Shown in pieces: positions 11,316 through 23,291 of a DNA stretch of 64,000 nt (positions within the stretch are counted from its first letter, which is position 1; each line of letters begins with the position of its first letter). The DNA is taken from NCBI RefSeq assembly GCF_019649055.1, contig NW_026570224.1:496001-560000 (forward strand). The letters run 5' to 3'. Below the pieces are notes generated by a model. That model searched no databases, was not told where the DNA came from, and worked only from the letters and a program-made list of their open reading frames with translations. The translations under genes were made by a program, and so were the position numbers. The DNA comes from Paramacrobiotus metropolitanus (lineage: Eukaryota > Tardigrada > Eutardigrada > Parachela > Macrobiotidae).

Positions 11316-14300
11316 TTACTCTTTAAGAACATGGCATTCATCATAGGAGAAATTAAAACAGTTCTCATTCGTTACTGAGCAAGAATTCCGAATCTCCAAT
11401 AAAACATGCGCAATGTATTTCTCAATAAACTCTTTATCACCGGTCCCGTTGGCATGTTTTTCAAAGCACTCCGTCATATCCACCAATCGAAGGCTTAAAC
11501 TGTCGTAGTTTTTCTTAATCACACCCAGTATCTGCGAAGGACAACGAATGAGTCAAAGCAGAGTCTCAGACAAGTGAGTTTCGAAGACAAACAAACCTCT
11601 TCTCTTTCCATGGTAACTTTTTGATACTCAGCCGAAAACGCTTCGATTTTGGGAGTGAAGTGGTTAATCACCGAACGAAGGTTTGTCATGGCACTGAGGT
11701 ATTTTCGCGCTGCGGCTTGCGTACTTGCCGACTGCACCGCACTGTACCGCAGTCCCATGGCAAAGGCATTATTCACCATAGAACTGTTGCGGACGATTTC
11801 ATAACACAAGTCATCGTAGCTGCCAACTTGGGACAAAATCGCATCACCGCCAATTAGAAAGATATTAAGGATATTCACAACCTGTGTGAACGAAAGGATG
11901 ACAAATCAAACACTACACCTTAATGTTCGGCAAGTGCAGGGCGTGTAAGGTTGGTACCAACCTGGGTGCACAAAAGGAAGAAATTGGACATTTGCTCCAT
12001 TAAGTGGCTCTCGTTAGCCTCCAGAAATTTCAGCAAAGACAACAGGCTTCCCCAGAGTGTTCGCCATTGATAAGGTAAACGGAAACGTGTTCGCTTCTGA
12101 TAATCCATCAAGCGATAAACAATAAGCAAACAACGGAAATACAGATCGTGAGGAAAGTTCAGCATCATGTGGGTCATGATGAATTCTGACAATAAATTCA
12201 ATACAGCACAAGCCAGCGGCTCCGGTTTGGAACTTTTTAGAATCTGGCAAGGATGGTAACGCGAGGCAGCACGGAAAAACTGCACTCGGTAATTGATGTT
12301 GAAGTCATGCATAAACTGCGTCGTGTAATGGTCCTGGGAAACCGAAATTTTATCCACAGAAGAAGAATAAAGTGAACAAATTCGATTACCTCGGTTATTG
12401 TGCAAAGAATAACTAGACTCATTTTTGCGTGGAGAAAGGGCTTATCTTGGCGAATATGTTGTAGCACTATGGAGGAATACTGGAGAAATTCCACGAACAA
12501 ATTGGAAGGTTCATTCACTGTATTCGCCTGGTCCAAGGGGGTCACCACAGCCGGTTCACTCGCTGTTTCCGGAATCTGGTTCTTTTCGTTTTCGTGTCCC
12601 GTTCCGTTTGTCTGGGGAGGGTCAACGAGAATTTCGGATTGTGCCTAAATCAACAAAATTAGTCAAATATCATCACAAATGTACAGATGTTGTATTTATA
12701 ATTTTTAGAAAACAAAGACTCACGTGGGAAAACGCATGAACAAAATTGCGCCCAATTTTCAAACCAGTACATAACCCGAGCAGTGCAGCATCTTCCAGCA
12801 CCACATTCAACGAAGCTGCAGGGGTCCGAGTTACCGTCTTTGCTATCTGTAAATTTGTAATGCATTATGACTGCGATGCAGCACTCCTATAATTGCATTT
12901 CGAGTTTGTACGAATACAGTAGTCCACCACATAAACGATATATTCTGATATTCGAATATCAATCTTAAAAACAGCATAAAGTTGCTCCTACCCAAGTCAT
13001 CCACGAACGGTCTTTTTGTAAGGCAATTACTTGTTGGAAAAATGCTGTCGTACAATTTCTGAAAGACTCCCCAATAACAGCTGCAATGCCCTGCAACAAG
13101 CAAACACTCGCTAACCTAAAGAATACATACAAGCTCCATAATTTTTGTGTTTTACCATCAGTTCAATTGCAGGGTCCAATACTGATAACTGCATGTAAGG
13201 ATTTGCTTCTGGCTGCAACCAAAGCAAAATTTCATCATAAATAAAGTGTACTGTGCTTCAAGTTTTAAAAACGATAACAATCATTAGTGAACCATTAAGC
13301 GACCACCAAAAGATAACACAAACACATAAAACTATTTCTGGAAGAAATATGCGAAAGAAACGTGAAAACATACCTCAGCAGTAAAGAAATGCGGAAGTAT
13401 TCCAAGCAAAGTAATCACATCATATCCAACCACTTTGCGTTTTCTGGGATCCGTCACTATCCGCATGAAATCCTCGAAAAAGGAGTAATGCATCAAATAA
13501 GGCAAAAAAGGGTTGTGATTGATGTTGTCATTTAGCTGAAAAAATAAAGCACGAATAAATTCAGAGTGCATTTGATTTGCCAACTCCAATACAAGCAAAA
13601 TTATCTACTTCTTTGGCATGGACTGCCATGGAGACTGGTGTTCATTCCCAGAAGAACTGCAAACTCACCGCAACAAGTTTTAGCAGCACGCGAAAAGCCA
13701 ACTTCACAACGGTATCGTTTGTGCCTCTTATAGTAGCCCTTAATGTCTCAGAAAATATCTGCAAGTTGTAAACAAGCACCAGTAAATTCAGCCGTCATAT
13801 TCAGGATCAAAATGATTAAACTGTTCCTGAGGACCAGAATGCAAAATTAATGAAAACATCACTCACAAAGTATCAACTTTTCGCAAGTCATATAATCATC
13901 TAATTGAGCCTCACCTTGCCTTGAATTTCTCGACTCGTCTGAGTATGTCCAAGCAGAATTTCAGAAACGTCAATATTCCGTTTCGAAAGAATCTCTATGA
14001 GGATACAAAGGTACTGCAACAAAAAAACCCCGCTTATCAATGCACGCTTATCAAGGGCAAAACAGCCACAAAGTTCCATTTTTTATTAATACAAGGAAAC
14101 TTAAGCTGCTACTAACAATGTCTAGCACCAGATTAATCCGGAATCGAATATTTTAACATTGTGCAAGCTTAAAAGTCTACTTTCTACAAAAAACCAACCA
14201 AAAAGACAAAACAACTTACAATCAGTGCATGATACGACGAACTGCCGGATGAATGGCCATCTAAACAGTCGCTCTCCAAACGCTCCACAATTTTTTGCGA

Positions 14301-14847
14301 AAACTTGTGCAGTATTAGCTAAAAAACATACTTTGAATTAATCTAGCTTCACGCACCTCTAGTGCAAAACAAAATCCAAAATCTTAAATATCTGATTACG
14401 ATAAAAACCATAATTAATGCATCAATGACAAAGCACATCAAGTACTTCAAAGTTCAAACCTTTTTCTGATTCAAATCCGTTTCTGAATAAGAGTCTAACT
14501 GCTTGGTAAAATACAGAACTTTCGGCTGCAAACAGAAGGAAAAAATTGAACAGAAATGCTCTATAATGTGTATGTATACGTCCTTATCAATCAACTTTTG
14601 CGTACCTTTAGCACGAAGAACTCATCCCAAAAATGAACATGTTGCTCAACATTCTTCGCCTAAAAAACACACCAGCCATAAATATTTAACGTTTTTTGTT
14701 AAATTATTTTTATACTAATTAGCAAGCAACAAAAAGGAAAATTAGCATTCATTTGTAACTTACACAGAGCAAATCGTCATACATCTGCACAATCTTTTCT
14801 CTCAGCTGCGGTTTCGGCAGCCCAGAGGGCCGCTGTGCCTGTATCAT
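11316..14847 (-). CDS. ARMH3: ARMH3 (armadillo-like helical domain-containing protein 3)
   Basis: ARMH3 (human C10orf76) is a Golgi-associated helical-repeat protein that recruits PI4-kinase IIIbeta and GBF1. Fourteen exons: 14847-14764, 14659-14606, 14525-14460, 14318-14220, 14013-13915, 13758-13669, 13535-13374, 13212-13156, 13090-12992, 12846-12724, 12644-12390, 12333-11962, 11881-11597 and 11531-11316. Together they give 686 residues, almost exactly the human length (689). Landmarks in order: LREKIVQMYDDL at the N terminus, VVGYDVITLLGIL, NFVHAF, FLQYSSIVLQ, MHDFNINYRV, PLACAVLNLLSEFIMTHMM, YQWRTLWGSLLSLLKFL, SYDDLCYEIVR, VINHFTPKIEAFSA and IKKNYDSLSLRL. Every intron is in phase 0. The start is the first ATG after the presumed promoter shared with GTF2H2. 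Confidence 0.94.
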
Positions 14848-15485
14848 TTTTATTATCAGATAAGATGGCTATAGTGTAAATCCTCGGTGAATACTAGCTG
14901 ATGGAGGGAGTGAATGCACGGAATTGCAGGAACTGGGACTTCTTTAATTGGACGTTTACAATACATCGACAGCGACAACGCCATTTCCTGCATCACCACA
15001 CTGCATCACAGTGCATTGTATAGCCTTTACCACAACATCCCGAAAGACACCTGGAACCGGTATTCAAAAATAACTCTTCGTCCAGCCATGAAAACGAAAC
15101 AAGAATTCAGAATTAATAAGTAGCTAGCATGACGTACTTAAAAGTACTTCAAATTAGAAACATTCCTATTCACAAAAATGAAAAAATGCTTTTTTGGCTT
15201 TTTTTGGCTGTTTGCTGTGTGAGACACAGCCGCCGCCTGTGCAAGGCTGCATATGAGTCTCATTGTTTTGCCTGCTGTTGATTGCTGAATCGCGCAGATT
15301 AGTGATCACCGATGTAAGTATCACTGCTCGTAACTCAGCCTCGTACAGTATTTCTTATTTTTCTACATTTGTCTCTTGTTCTCCACCTCATCAGACACAT
15401 CTTCGAATTTATTTTGGCATTTTTTTGTTGCCGTCAACTCTCCCTCCGCTAGAAAACCTGGTCACAATCTGATTGCCAGTATAAA
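14848..15485. promoter_or_regulatory. Shared upstream region of ARMH3 and GTF2H2
   Basis: The start codons of the divergent genes lie 638 bases apart, so this stretch must contain both promoters. I see no obvious TATA box pair; it contains T-rich runs and no coding frame. Confidence 0.5.
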
Positions 15486-17706
15486 ATGGCCGACCCAGGA
15501 CTGGACGATGCAGATGCTCAGGGATATCGATGGGAAACAGAATACGAGCGAACATGGTAAACACATGTCGCGTTCCCGATCCCAGACACAAACAAGCGAG
15601 AAAAAATCGTAAACTTGAATTTTGTTGCAGGGAAGTCCTACAAGAAGATGCCACGGGATCGTTGACAGCCAGCGTACAGGATGTGGTTCTGGGCATGAAG
15701 CGTCGACGGCTGCTCGAGAAAAAACCCAATTTGCGTTTGGGCATGGTCAGGGATTTATAATGCGTCTAAAGTCTGTAACGAATGCGAGTGCACTTGGGAC
15801 GTTTGTATTATTTTATGGTTTTGCAGATGCGACATGTCTTCGTTATCATGGACATGTCGGATTCTATGAAAGATCAAGACTTCAAACCGAATCGAGCATT
15901 CTGTGTGATAAAGGTAGGCGGCCATTCATGTTGTCAGTTTGTAGGTGGCAAGAATACAGTCCCGAGTGAGTTTTTTTGCAGTTACTGGAGTACTTTGTGG
16001 GTGAATTTTTCGATCAAAATCCGATTGGACAAATTGGATTCATTACTACTAAGAACAAACGTGCAGAGCGAATGACGGAACTCAGTGGTAAGAATTAAGA
16101 AAATATGCGCGTGCTGTATTTAAAATTAAATACATTACGCGCATATTTTCATATGTGTTCTAGCAATTTCAGCGTGCAAAATGCATTTCAGTATTGGCTT
16201 AATGGCTTTCTCAGTTTGTTGCTTTGCCCAGTACTTTCATTTAGTGAAAACAAATCCTACGAAATCCCGCTTTTTAACAAAGACAATGCTTTAGGATCCT
16301 ATAATTTTTGTTGGGGACACTTTGGGGTTATCTAACTCTAATTTGATTTTTTTAGGTAATGCCAAAAAACACCTGGCAGCTTTAAATTTATTACGTACAA
16401 ATGATCTGTCTGGCGAGCCATCCCTCCAAAATTCCTTGGAACTGGCAGCTGAGACCTTGCGTAACATTCCGAGCCATGCAAGTAGAGAGATCATCGTCGT
16501 CATGGGCAGTTTGACTTCCTGTGACCCCGGAAATATTTTCGATACTGCGCGAGTGAGATTTTGTTTTATCCACTGCTTCCGGAAAGCGATACATACAGCC
16601 GAACTGGCTCTGTTTTGGTGTTTTTAGATTGTTCATTATTCTCAAATATTATATACGGTGCTTACAGGTTTAATAATGTGATGTATTTATAGATTTTTAT
16701 TTACCAGCAAGGGCAGCGTGTCTTATTTTAATTGTTACCACGAGGTGTTTTTTAGATGCTTCGAGAGTGCAACATTCGATGCTCGGTGATCGGTCTATCC
16801 GCAGAAGTTTCAATTTGTCGAAATCTGGCGAAAGACACTGTAGGAGAATACAGCGTTGCTTTGGATGAATCGCATTTAAAAGATGTTATGATGGCACAAG
16901 TATTTCCCCCTCCTGTTAGTGTAAGTCAACTTTCCTGATGTTTTGCTGGGGTACTTGTACATTAAGCAGTGACAAAATGTGTATTCTCTGGTGAATTTGT
17001 AGGCGAACTCTGACTCGTTCCTTATAAAGATGGGTATGTTTGGTGATCTATATTTCCAATAAGTTCCTTCTGTGGCTTGTTGCGAACAAATTGCGTGCTA
17101 ACTGTAGGATTTCCTCAGCAGAAAGCTCATGAGCGTTTGGATGAATACTCATTTTGCATATGGTAAAGCGGCTTTAGTTTTTTTTATCAGTCATGCATCA
17201 TCTGTTGCATACAACTTTAATTAATGTATTGTATTGAAATGTATTGAAATTAGAAGACTGTGTCTGTTTTCAGCCATCTGGACCAGTTGAATTCGTCACT
17301 ATATGGGAAACCTGGATACTTTTGTCCAGTGTGCATTAGTAAATATTGTGAATTACCAGTCGAATGCAAGGTTTGTGGGCTAACCTTGGTGTCAGCACCA
17401 CATCTGGCCCGCTCTTACCACCACCTTTTTCCTGTGGAAGCTTTTCAGGAATTATCTTCAGAACAATTACGTGCCTTCACCTCAAGGTATTTTGCAAGCG
17501 TTTTCATTCCCGAAATTCATGCGTTTTTAACTTGTGTCATTTGCAGAACATGCTTCGGATGTATGGCCAAAAATGAAGAGGAGAAATCTCATTGGTTTCA
17601 ATGCAAAAGTTGCAAGAATATTTTCTGTATTGATTGTGATTTATTTGTCCATGAAACACTGCATAGTTGTCCTGGCTGTGCTAGTAGCCCGGTAAAGCCG
17701 GAATAG
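15486..17706 (+). CDS. GTF2H2: TFIIH core subunit p44 (GTF2H2/SSL1)
   Basis: p44 is a core subunit of TFIIH, activating the XPD helicase in transcription initiation and nucleotide excision repair. Ten exons: 15486-15556, 15631-15745, 15827-15913, 15982-16087, 16356-16552, 16756-16920, 17003-17033, 17108-17162, 17274-17486 and 17547-17706. They give 399 residues, against 395 in human. The N-terminal von Willebrand A domain is clear: [18 protein letters not shown], with the MIDAS-like DxSxS altered to DMSDS, then [22 protein letters not shown] and SVIGLSAEV. The C-terminal zinc modules follow: YFCPVC...[23 protein letters not shown], then the RING-like [18 protein letters not shown] and CPGC. 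The intron 17487-17546 is 60 bases with no stop, so an unspliced reading adds 20 residues between the two zinc modules. AATAAA is at 17801. Confidence 0.97.
16100..16149. repeat. Imperfect 23-base hairpin in a GTF2H2 intron
   Basis: A palindrome with arms of about 23 bases (20 matching), beginning AAAATATGCGCGT and ending in its complement, with almost no loop. It lies in intron 4 of GTF2H2. It could be a remnant of a tiny foldback element or a structured intron segment. Confidence 0.55.
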
Positions 17707-17800
17707 CTTTTTTGAATACAGGTTCTCTCTTTCGTATTATGTCGTATGCAGCCGTGATCACGTAAAATGCTGCATGTCAGACGTAAATGAACGTTCCAGA

Positions 17801-17806
17801 AATAAA
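17801..17806 (+). promoter_or_regulatory. Polyadenylation signal of GTF2H2
   Basis: AATAAA 94 bases after the stop. Only 242 bases separate this gene's stop from the stop of the convergent gene on the other strand. Confidence 0.55.
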
Positions 17807-17948
17807 GCGGCTTTGCTGAGCTACTGTGCAAGTAGCAGTGGTCACAAGCAGGAGTGAACTGTTGTTTTATTAAACGTAAAACGAACGCGTTCGTAAATCC
17901 AAGGCCACAAAAAGGTGTAAACGATACAAAATCTCGGGAACAAACTAG

Positions 17949-20230
17949 TTACTTTTTCGGCTTATAAAAATAATCGATTGTGGTAGGCAAACATCTGCGA
18001 AAATCCAAATCTACACACGAAAGAGGGTCCTTCTTGTCAAAACGCTGAAAATCTAAGCCGCGGCCGATTTTCACCGTCCATCCATTATCAAATCTAAAAG
18101 TAGGCGAAGCGACAAACTTAGCCTCTACTCTTCGTAAGCGTAGCTATCAACGAAAACATTCATTACTCAAGTACATGCACCTTATTTCTCTATCATGAAG
18201 ATGCGGGTTATTTTCTACATCCAGCGTAAGATTTCGTATGGCAAGCGAGTTACGAAAACTTTTCAGTTGCTCGTTTCCCTTCTGCAAAAATACTGACTGT
18301 ACAGTTTCAATAAAGAGCGTTTCATGTGCATACAAAAAGGAGCAGATACCGGAGAAATTCTTGTCCGCAGGCAGATCTTTCGTAAACCCGGTGCGAGTCT
18401 TAAAACAACGGAACAAAATTCTACAAACCGTTGGATCTGTAAAAAAAAACTGCTAAAGACTCACACAGAAATCACCATTTATTATGAGCAGCACTGCAGC
18501 AGAAAACAAACAAAACTGAGTGGATTAACATACTTGAAACGGCGACTGAATAAATGGATCATCCACCTCAACGGTCGCAATGTTTGAATCCAAACACCTT
18601 TCAAATATTCTACGAAAACCGAACCTTGTCCCGTTTTCCGGAACGGTGATCTGCTCGTGAAATCCCGGAACAACTTCTTTCGCAGCTTGCGCGGCCAAAA
18701 ATGTGTCAAATACATCTTTCTTTTCCTGTGCGCTTAACATCATAATTTTTCCAAAGAGACATGGTAGTGGATTGTGCTGTGCATGAAGGCAACTTGAACA
18801 AAACCAATATCCGCACGTTACGCATCGGATTTCGTATGGTCGGTCATTTCTAGGCAGCTCCATTGGCGTACCACACGTATCGTTCGGGCACCTTACCATC
18901 AGCGGACTGAAAAATAACGAAAAGCATTTTTCAAAAATTCAAATTATTATTTCGTTCTGTAAAACTTATCACGATAAGGAAGTGTTCCAAAAATCACAAA
19001 ATTAAATTCCACAGTAAATATCACCAACAGCAATAAGAAGGTTAACAAGTACGATAATCTAACAACGTGGTAACAGGATTTTTCGAGCAACAAGCCGTAA
19101 AAATGTACTCACTTTTCTGAAAGAAACAACTGGGAAATCTTGTCTGAATACTGATTAAAAGTGGCCGTATCGACCAGTTTTGAGATCTGCAAAAGGTCGA
19201 TTTAGTGACTTTTTCCAAGGGCAATCAAAAGCATCTACCATGGCATCATCAGCAGGCGTCGCACAATTTTCATTCAAGCAAGTTAAACGCTTCAGATCTT
19301 TCCTTCGAATTCGGCTTCTGAAGTCCAAACTGACGCACTGCCGACAAAAGGCATGCCGACATATTTCAAATATCACTGCCGAAATGCTTGGGACGCTTTC
19401 ATCGCAAAGAGGGCATTTGACCATTTTGGATTTTTCGACTTCATGCCGATGAATACTTGTTTGTGGAGACGAAACGCGAGCAACTATCGTAATGCAATAG
19501 CAGAGGTTAAACAAAATCGCTATGTTAGTATCAACTACTATCAAGCCAGGTTAAATTAACGGAAACAGAAACATCAAAATCGAACCATCCATTTTCATAC
19601 GAACGAAAGACTGCAACAAGTTGGAAAACAAATCTGCAAAGTGATTAATATTAATTTTATGACATTATATATTAATCACTTTGAAATGTTAATCACTACC
19701 GTGGCATGCTGATGCAGTTTAACCGTATTTACAGAAAAAGTGACGTACAGAGTACAACAAAATACTTTACGTTTCTGTAAGATCTGGTCACTGCACAACA
19801 ATCAAAATCACTAAAGAAAAATTTAAACATGTATTCGGATTACTGGTGGATTACAGCCCATACCTGAGAATACTTTCTTCTTGTGCACATTTCCTGTGAC
19901 GGAGTCTAAGCACTCCTGGATGCATGCTGCTTGCGAAGAGGAAGTGATCACCTCCGCACCTTCTGGATGCTTGGTACGAATAGCGCCAACAGCTGATAAG
20001 GGGATCACTTCCGAGCTTTTCCGTTTATTGGTTCCTGCAAACCAAGTTTTTACAGATCCATGAATCCAGAATTCCAAGCGTAACATTAACTGGAATAATT
20101 CACCTTGGGAATCTGACGCTTTGCCATGAGACTTGTTCGAATGCGAACGTATTTCATCCACGAAAATCACGTCCTCGTCCACATCGGAATCATCGTCCAA
20201 TACGATCGTGCCATCCAGAACGGCCGACAT
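17949..20230 (-). CDS. RING1-IBR zinc-finger protein fused to MITD1 C-terminal (PLD-like) domain
   Basis: Eight exons: 20230-20104, 20034-19864, 19483-19239, 19186-19113, 18906-18534, 18436-18350, 18281-18181 and 18093-17949. They give 440 residues with every phase matching. Residues 1-30 are very acidic with two hydrophobic-acidic strings (TIVLDDD and DVIFVDE) resembling SUMO-interaction motifs. Residues 123-170 hold an RBR-type RING1 (CPLC, CRHAFCRQC, CLNENC). Residues 212-255 hold a complete IBR zinc finger (CPNDTC, CVTC, CSSC, H250, C255). No RING2 with a catalytic cysteine follows. Instead, in the same exon as the IBR, the chain runs into the MIT_C domain of MITD1: GFHEQITVPENG, VDDPFIQ, then LHDREIRFDNGW and VKIGRGLDF close to the C terminus. 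In MITD1 this domain is phospholipase-D-like and binds membranes at the midbody with ESCRT-III. There is no MIT domain. A RING-IBR protein tied to a membrane-binding domain is my reading; E3 activity is uncertain. Confidence 0.85.
19638..19682. repeat. 14-base inverted repeat in an intron of the RING-IBR-MIT_C gene
   Basis: AAAGTGATTAATAT and its exact complement are separated by 17 bases inside the second intron of the RING-IBR-MIT_C gene. A third partial copy (GTTAATCAC) follows at once. Confidence 0.55.
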
Positions 20231-20753
20231 GGCTTACTGATCACTACTGGTTTGTTTTTTGCTGAAAATCACAACTGCTACAATTGAAAATGATTAAGGT
20301 AACATTTTGGTGGGATCACGAATACCACAGCATGCAAAACCGAATTAATGAGGAGCCTGAAAAATTGGCCATTGTGAAAACGAAATGAAGAAACTGAAAA
20401 TGCAGGAAAAAATTAAAGAGAATTTACTGCACTTATTTTGCGAATCGCTGGCTGTTGCGCCCGCCAGGGCGGGCGGTAACTTTCTGAAAGAATTCTTCGC
20501 CAGTCTGCCTCGAGGCCCCCTCGACTCTGCTGCCTTGGAACTTGAATCTGTCAATTACTCTGTTTTGTGATTTTTCCCGCATGTTGAAGTGAGCAAAACA
20601 AACAAGCGCCGTAACATTTATTGTTCATAGAACCGTTTAAACTTTGAATTTATTTTATGTAAAATCTTTGAAAGGTTAAGCTTAATTTTTAAATTACAAT
20701 CACTTCAAACCGCTTCAGACCGGAAGCAGAACGGTTTTGCTCGCTCGTATCCA
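20231..20753. promoter_or_regulatory. Shared upstream region of the RING-IBR-MIT_C gene and IGBP1
   Basis: 523 bases separate the two divergent start codons. There is no coding frame I can support, so both promoters must lie here. Confidence 0.5.
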
Positions 20754-22574
20754 ATGGCTGATCAGGACTCAGAAAGCCTGCCCCAGCTCTTCAACCGAGC
20801 GGAAATTCAAATGGAAAAGTTAGAAGACTCGGAAAGGAGCCCGGTACATACCATTCATTTTATTATTTACGATACGAGATAAGCCATTAGCTGTTTTGAT
20901 GTTCCAACGAATACTGCCAGTTTTTGCTAAAGGTTGTGTAGTATTGGCATTGCGAATCATGAGCGTCATCCATGTATTACTACTTTAGTAACAGCTAGTT
21001 ACGAGTAGTTACAGAAATATTAGTGTTTTGTTTTGTTGTATTTTGCTATTTGTTTGTGTATGTGCTTTAGGAAAGCATCAGTGCCCTCATCAAACAGTTT
21101 GAAACAGCAACCAAATTCGTATCGATTTTGGGACTATTTAGCCGTAACGAGAGCGCGGACGAAATTTCGACTGCCGATTTGAGGTAAGCACTAAGCACCG
21201 CAAGCTCTTAGAATTTTTGTGTAAAACCATAAATGCAAAGCGGAAGTGAATCCACCACAAGATATGCACTCTGGGTTTCAGATTTTTGGCGTGAAGCCGT
21301 TTTGTATACTCTTATCAATTGTTTCGCTCTACTATTTTTTATAACGAGGCAGTTGTGTTGTTTGTGCAGGTATCTTCTGCTGCCAGCGTACTTAGCCAGA
21401 CTTACCTTAAAACTAACCGACGGTCGCAAAGCTCGCTTGGATGCTGCGGAGATCTATATCGTCGATTATCTTCAGCGCTGTAAAGATTACGGCGTTCCTG
21501 GCAGTAATGCTATCCCAGATAAAGATTTGAAAATCAGTATTCAGGAAAACGGTTCATCGGACACTGATGCAGTGCAAACGTCCACCGTGAAATCCCCGCA
21601 AGACCAGATAGCCGAAGCCGTAAATAAACGGGCAGCGAAGATTGCCGCGTTCAAGCACAAACTGGAGAGTAAAGAAAAGGCTGCCGCTTTAAGAAAAAAG
21701 TTGGAGGATGGGAGTGCTGATGAAAATGAACAAGTAAATTTCCTCAATAGTAAAGCGCCCATTATAGCGTTTTATATAAAAATTCGGTACAGTACTTGAT
21801 TTGTACTAAACGACGAATCACTGCCATGGCATTGTGCCAAATTTTTTTGACTCGTAAAATCGTTATTTTTAGCGTGGATATTATTACAACCTTTTTAACA
21901 TGTGGATTTTGGATCTGATGGAGGAGCTTGATTTCGTGCGGGAAGAGAAACGATTATTGGAACACCGGGAGAAATTGTCCAGAGGCGCTTCGGAAGACGA
22001 ACAACAGCCAGTGCAGTCTCCCATGTCGAAGACTTTGTCGAAATTTGTAAGAAGTGAAATATTGTATGGTGGTGTAGTTTATTTCCAGCTGGAGGCAAAC
22101 AATTATTCTGATTAATATTGCGCATGCATTTTAGAATAAGCCCGTAACAATAGTCAAGAATGAACTCCAGAAGCAAGTTTTCGGTGCCGGCTATCCGAGT
22201 CTTCCCCTGTTAACCGTGGACGAGTTTTATCAGGAGTTGGTGCAAGAAGGAGCATTGCCCGCCCCAGGATCCAAAGCCGCAAAGAACCTCAATTATATGG
22301 GTCCTACCCAGGCTGAACTGGAGAGTGATGACGTTAAAAAAGAGCAGGATGTTGAGTCCGACAATCCGGAATACCTCCGTAACGCGCGTGATTACGACGA
22401 CTGGAAGGACGGTACGATTCGGTGCTGTGCGCTGCTTATGTAGTCGTAATTGTGTTTCATGGAGCTGAGTCAACTTACTGAGCCGGACTCTTTACCTATT
22501 TTGTATTTACAAAAAGTTGTTCGCTTTTGGCAGACCATCGACGGGGTTGGGGAAACCGAATCGGACAAGGATAA
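20754..22574 (+). CDS. IGBP1: IGBP1 / alpha4 (Tap42), PP2A regulatory subunit
   Basis: Alpha4 binds and stabilises the catalytic subunits of PP2A, PP4 and PP6, and acts downstream of TOR. Exons 20754-20843, 21071-21183, 21370-21733, 21873-22046, 22135-22411 and 22534-22574 give 352 residues (human 339). Landmarks: PQLFNRAEIQMEKLE at the N terminus, LGLFSRNES then DLRYLLLPAYLARLTLK (the TPR-like helical bundle that contacts the phosphatase), RAAKIAAFKHK, the KQVFGAGYPSLPLLTVDEFY motif, and DYDDWKDD followed by a short RRGWGNR tail. The tail is best read through a split codon at 22411/22534, which reproduces the WKD...RGxGNR ending of human IGBP1. Two minor downstream frames are not part of it. 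Confidence 0.94.
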
Positions 22575-23291
22575 TACAGTGCTTAATCGTTGGCTACCGT
22601 CATTGGGATGCCATTCTTGAGGCCGGCTACTGATTCCGAAGAGCCGGCGTATGGAACAAATTGGAACACGGGAACTGCTGCTACTGCGCAATCAGCTGAT
22701 CGGGTTTTTCGGTTAGTTGTTGACTTCACTAGCTTTGTGATCATTTGGCAAATACGGTTTTGTTCTGACAATGAGTTAAGACTTTTAGATTAAGTTATAT
22801 AAGGGCGTGTGGATTTTAAAAGTGTCTACAGTAGATAATTTTTAGGGTTTTGACTGTGCACTTTAAATGCGAGAATTTCGAAAATTTTTAGTTTGACCAC
22901 TCACTGTCCACAGAATGACATGCTTTGTAATAGTCTAAAGAAGTAAAAACAGAATAATCTTCAATACAAAAAAACAACGTAACAACTGAACAATTGGTGC
23001 AGCGCTAAAGCGTAGTCAAAATCTACATCAGACATGTTACACTGTGCTGTACAGGGTAACAGAAGGACCAACTATGCTACAATAAATTCTGCCTTTACGC
23101 CCCAAACGACCAGGCCACACAATGCCCGGTCATTCTATCCGCCAAAATGCAGCTACCGTAAAACCAATTCACCGCACACAAACCAATCAAATTTTAACTC
23201 CAAGAGATGAGTATCTTTGGAAAGGCAATCGGAGATTTTTCCACCATCAAACACGATCAGAATTCAAACTGCTGAGAAAAACATACTGCCT
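22575..23291. other. Intergenic between convergent IGBP1 and SS18-like
   Basis: About 715 bases of 3' flanking sequence. No gene seen. Confidence 0.5.

Noticed and set aside
18350-18534. A RING2 domain following the IBR
   Set aside because: No further Cys/His cluster of RING2 type appears after C255; the sequence there matches MITD1 instead.
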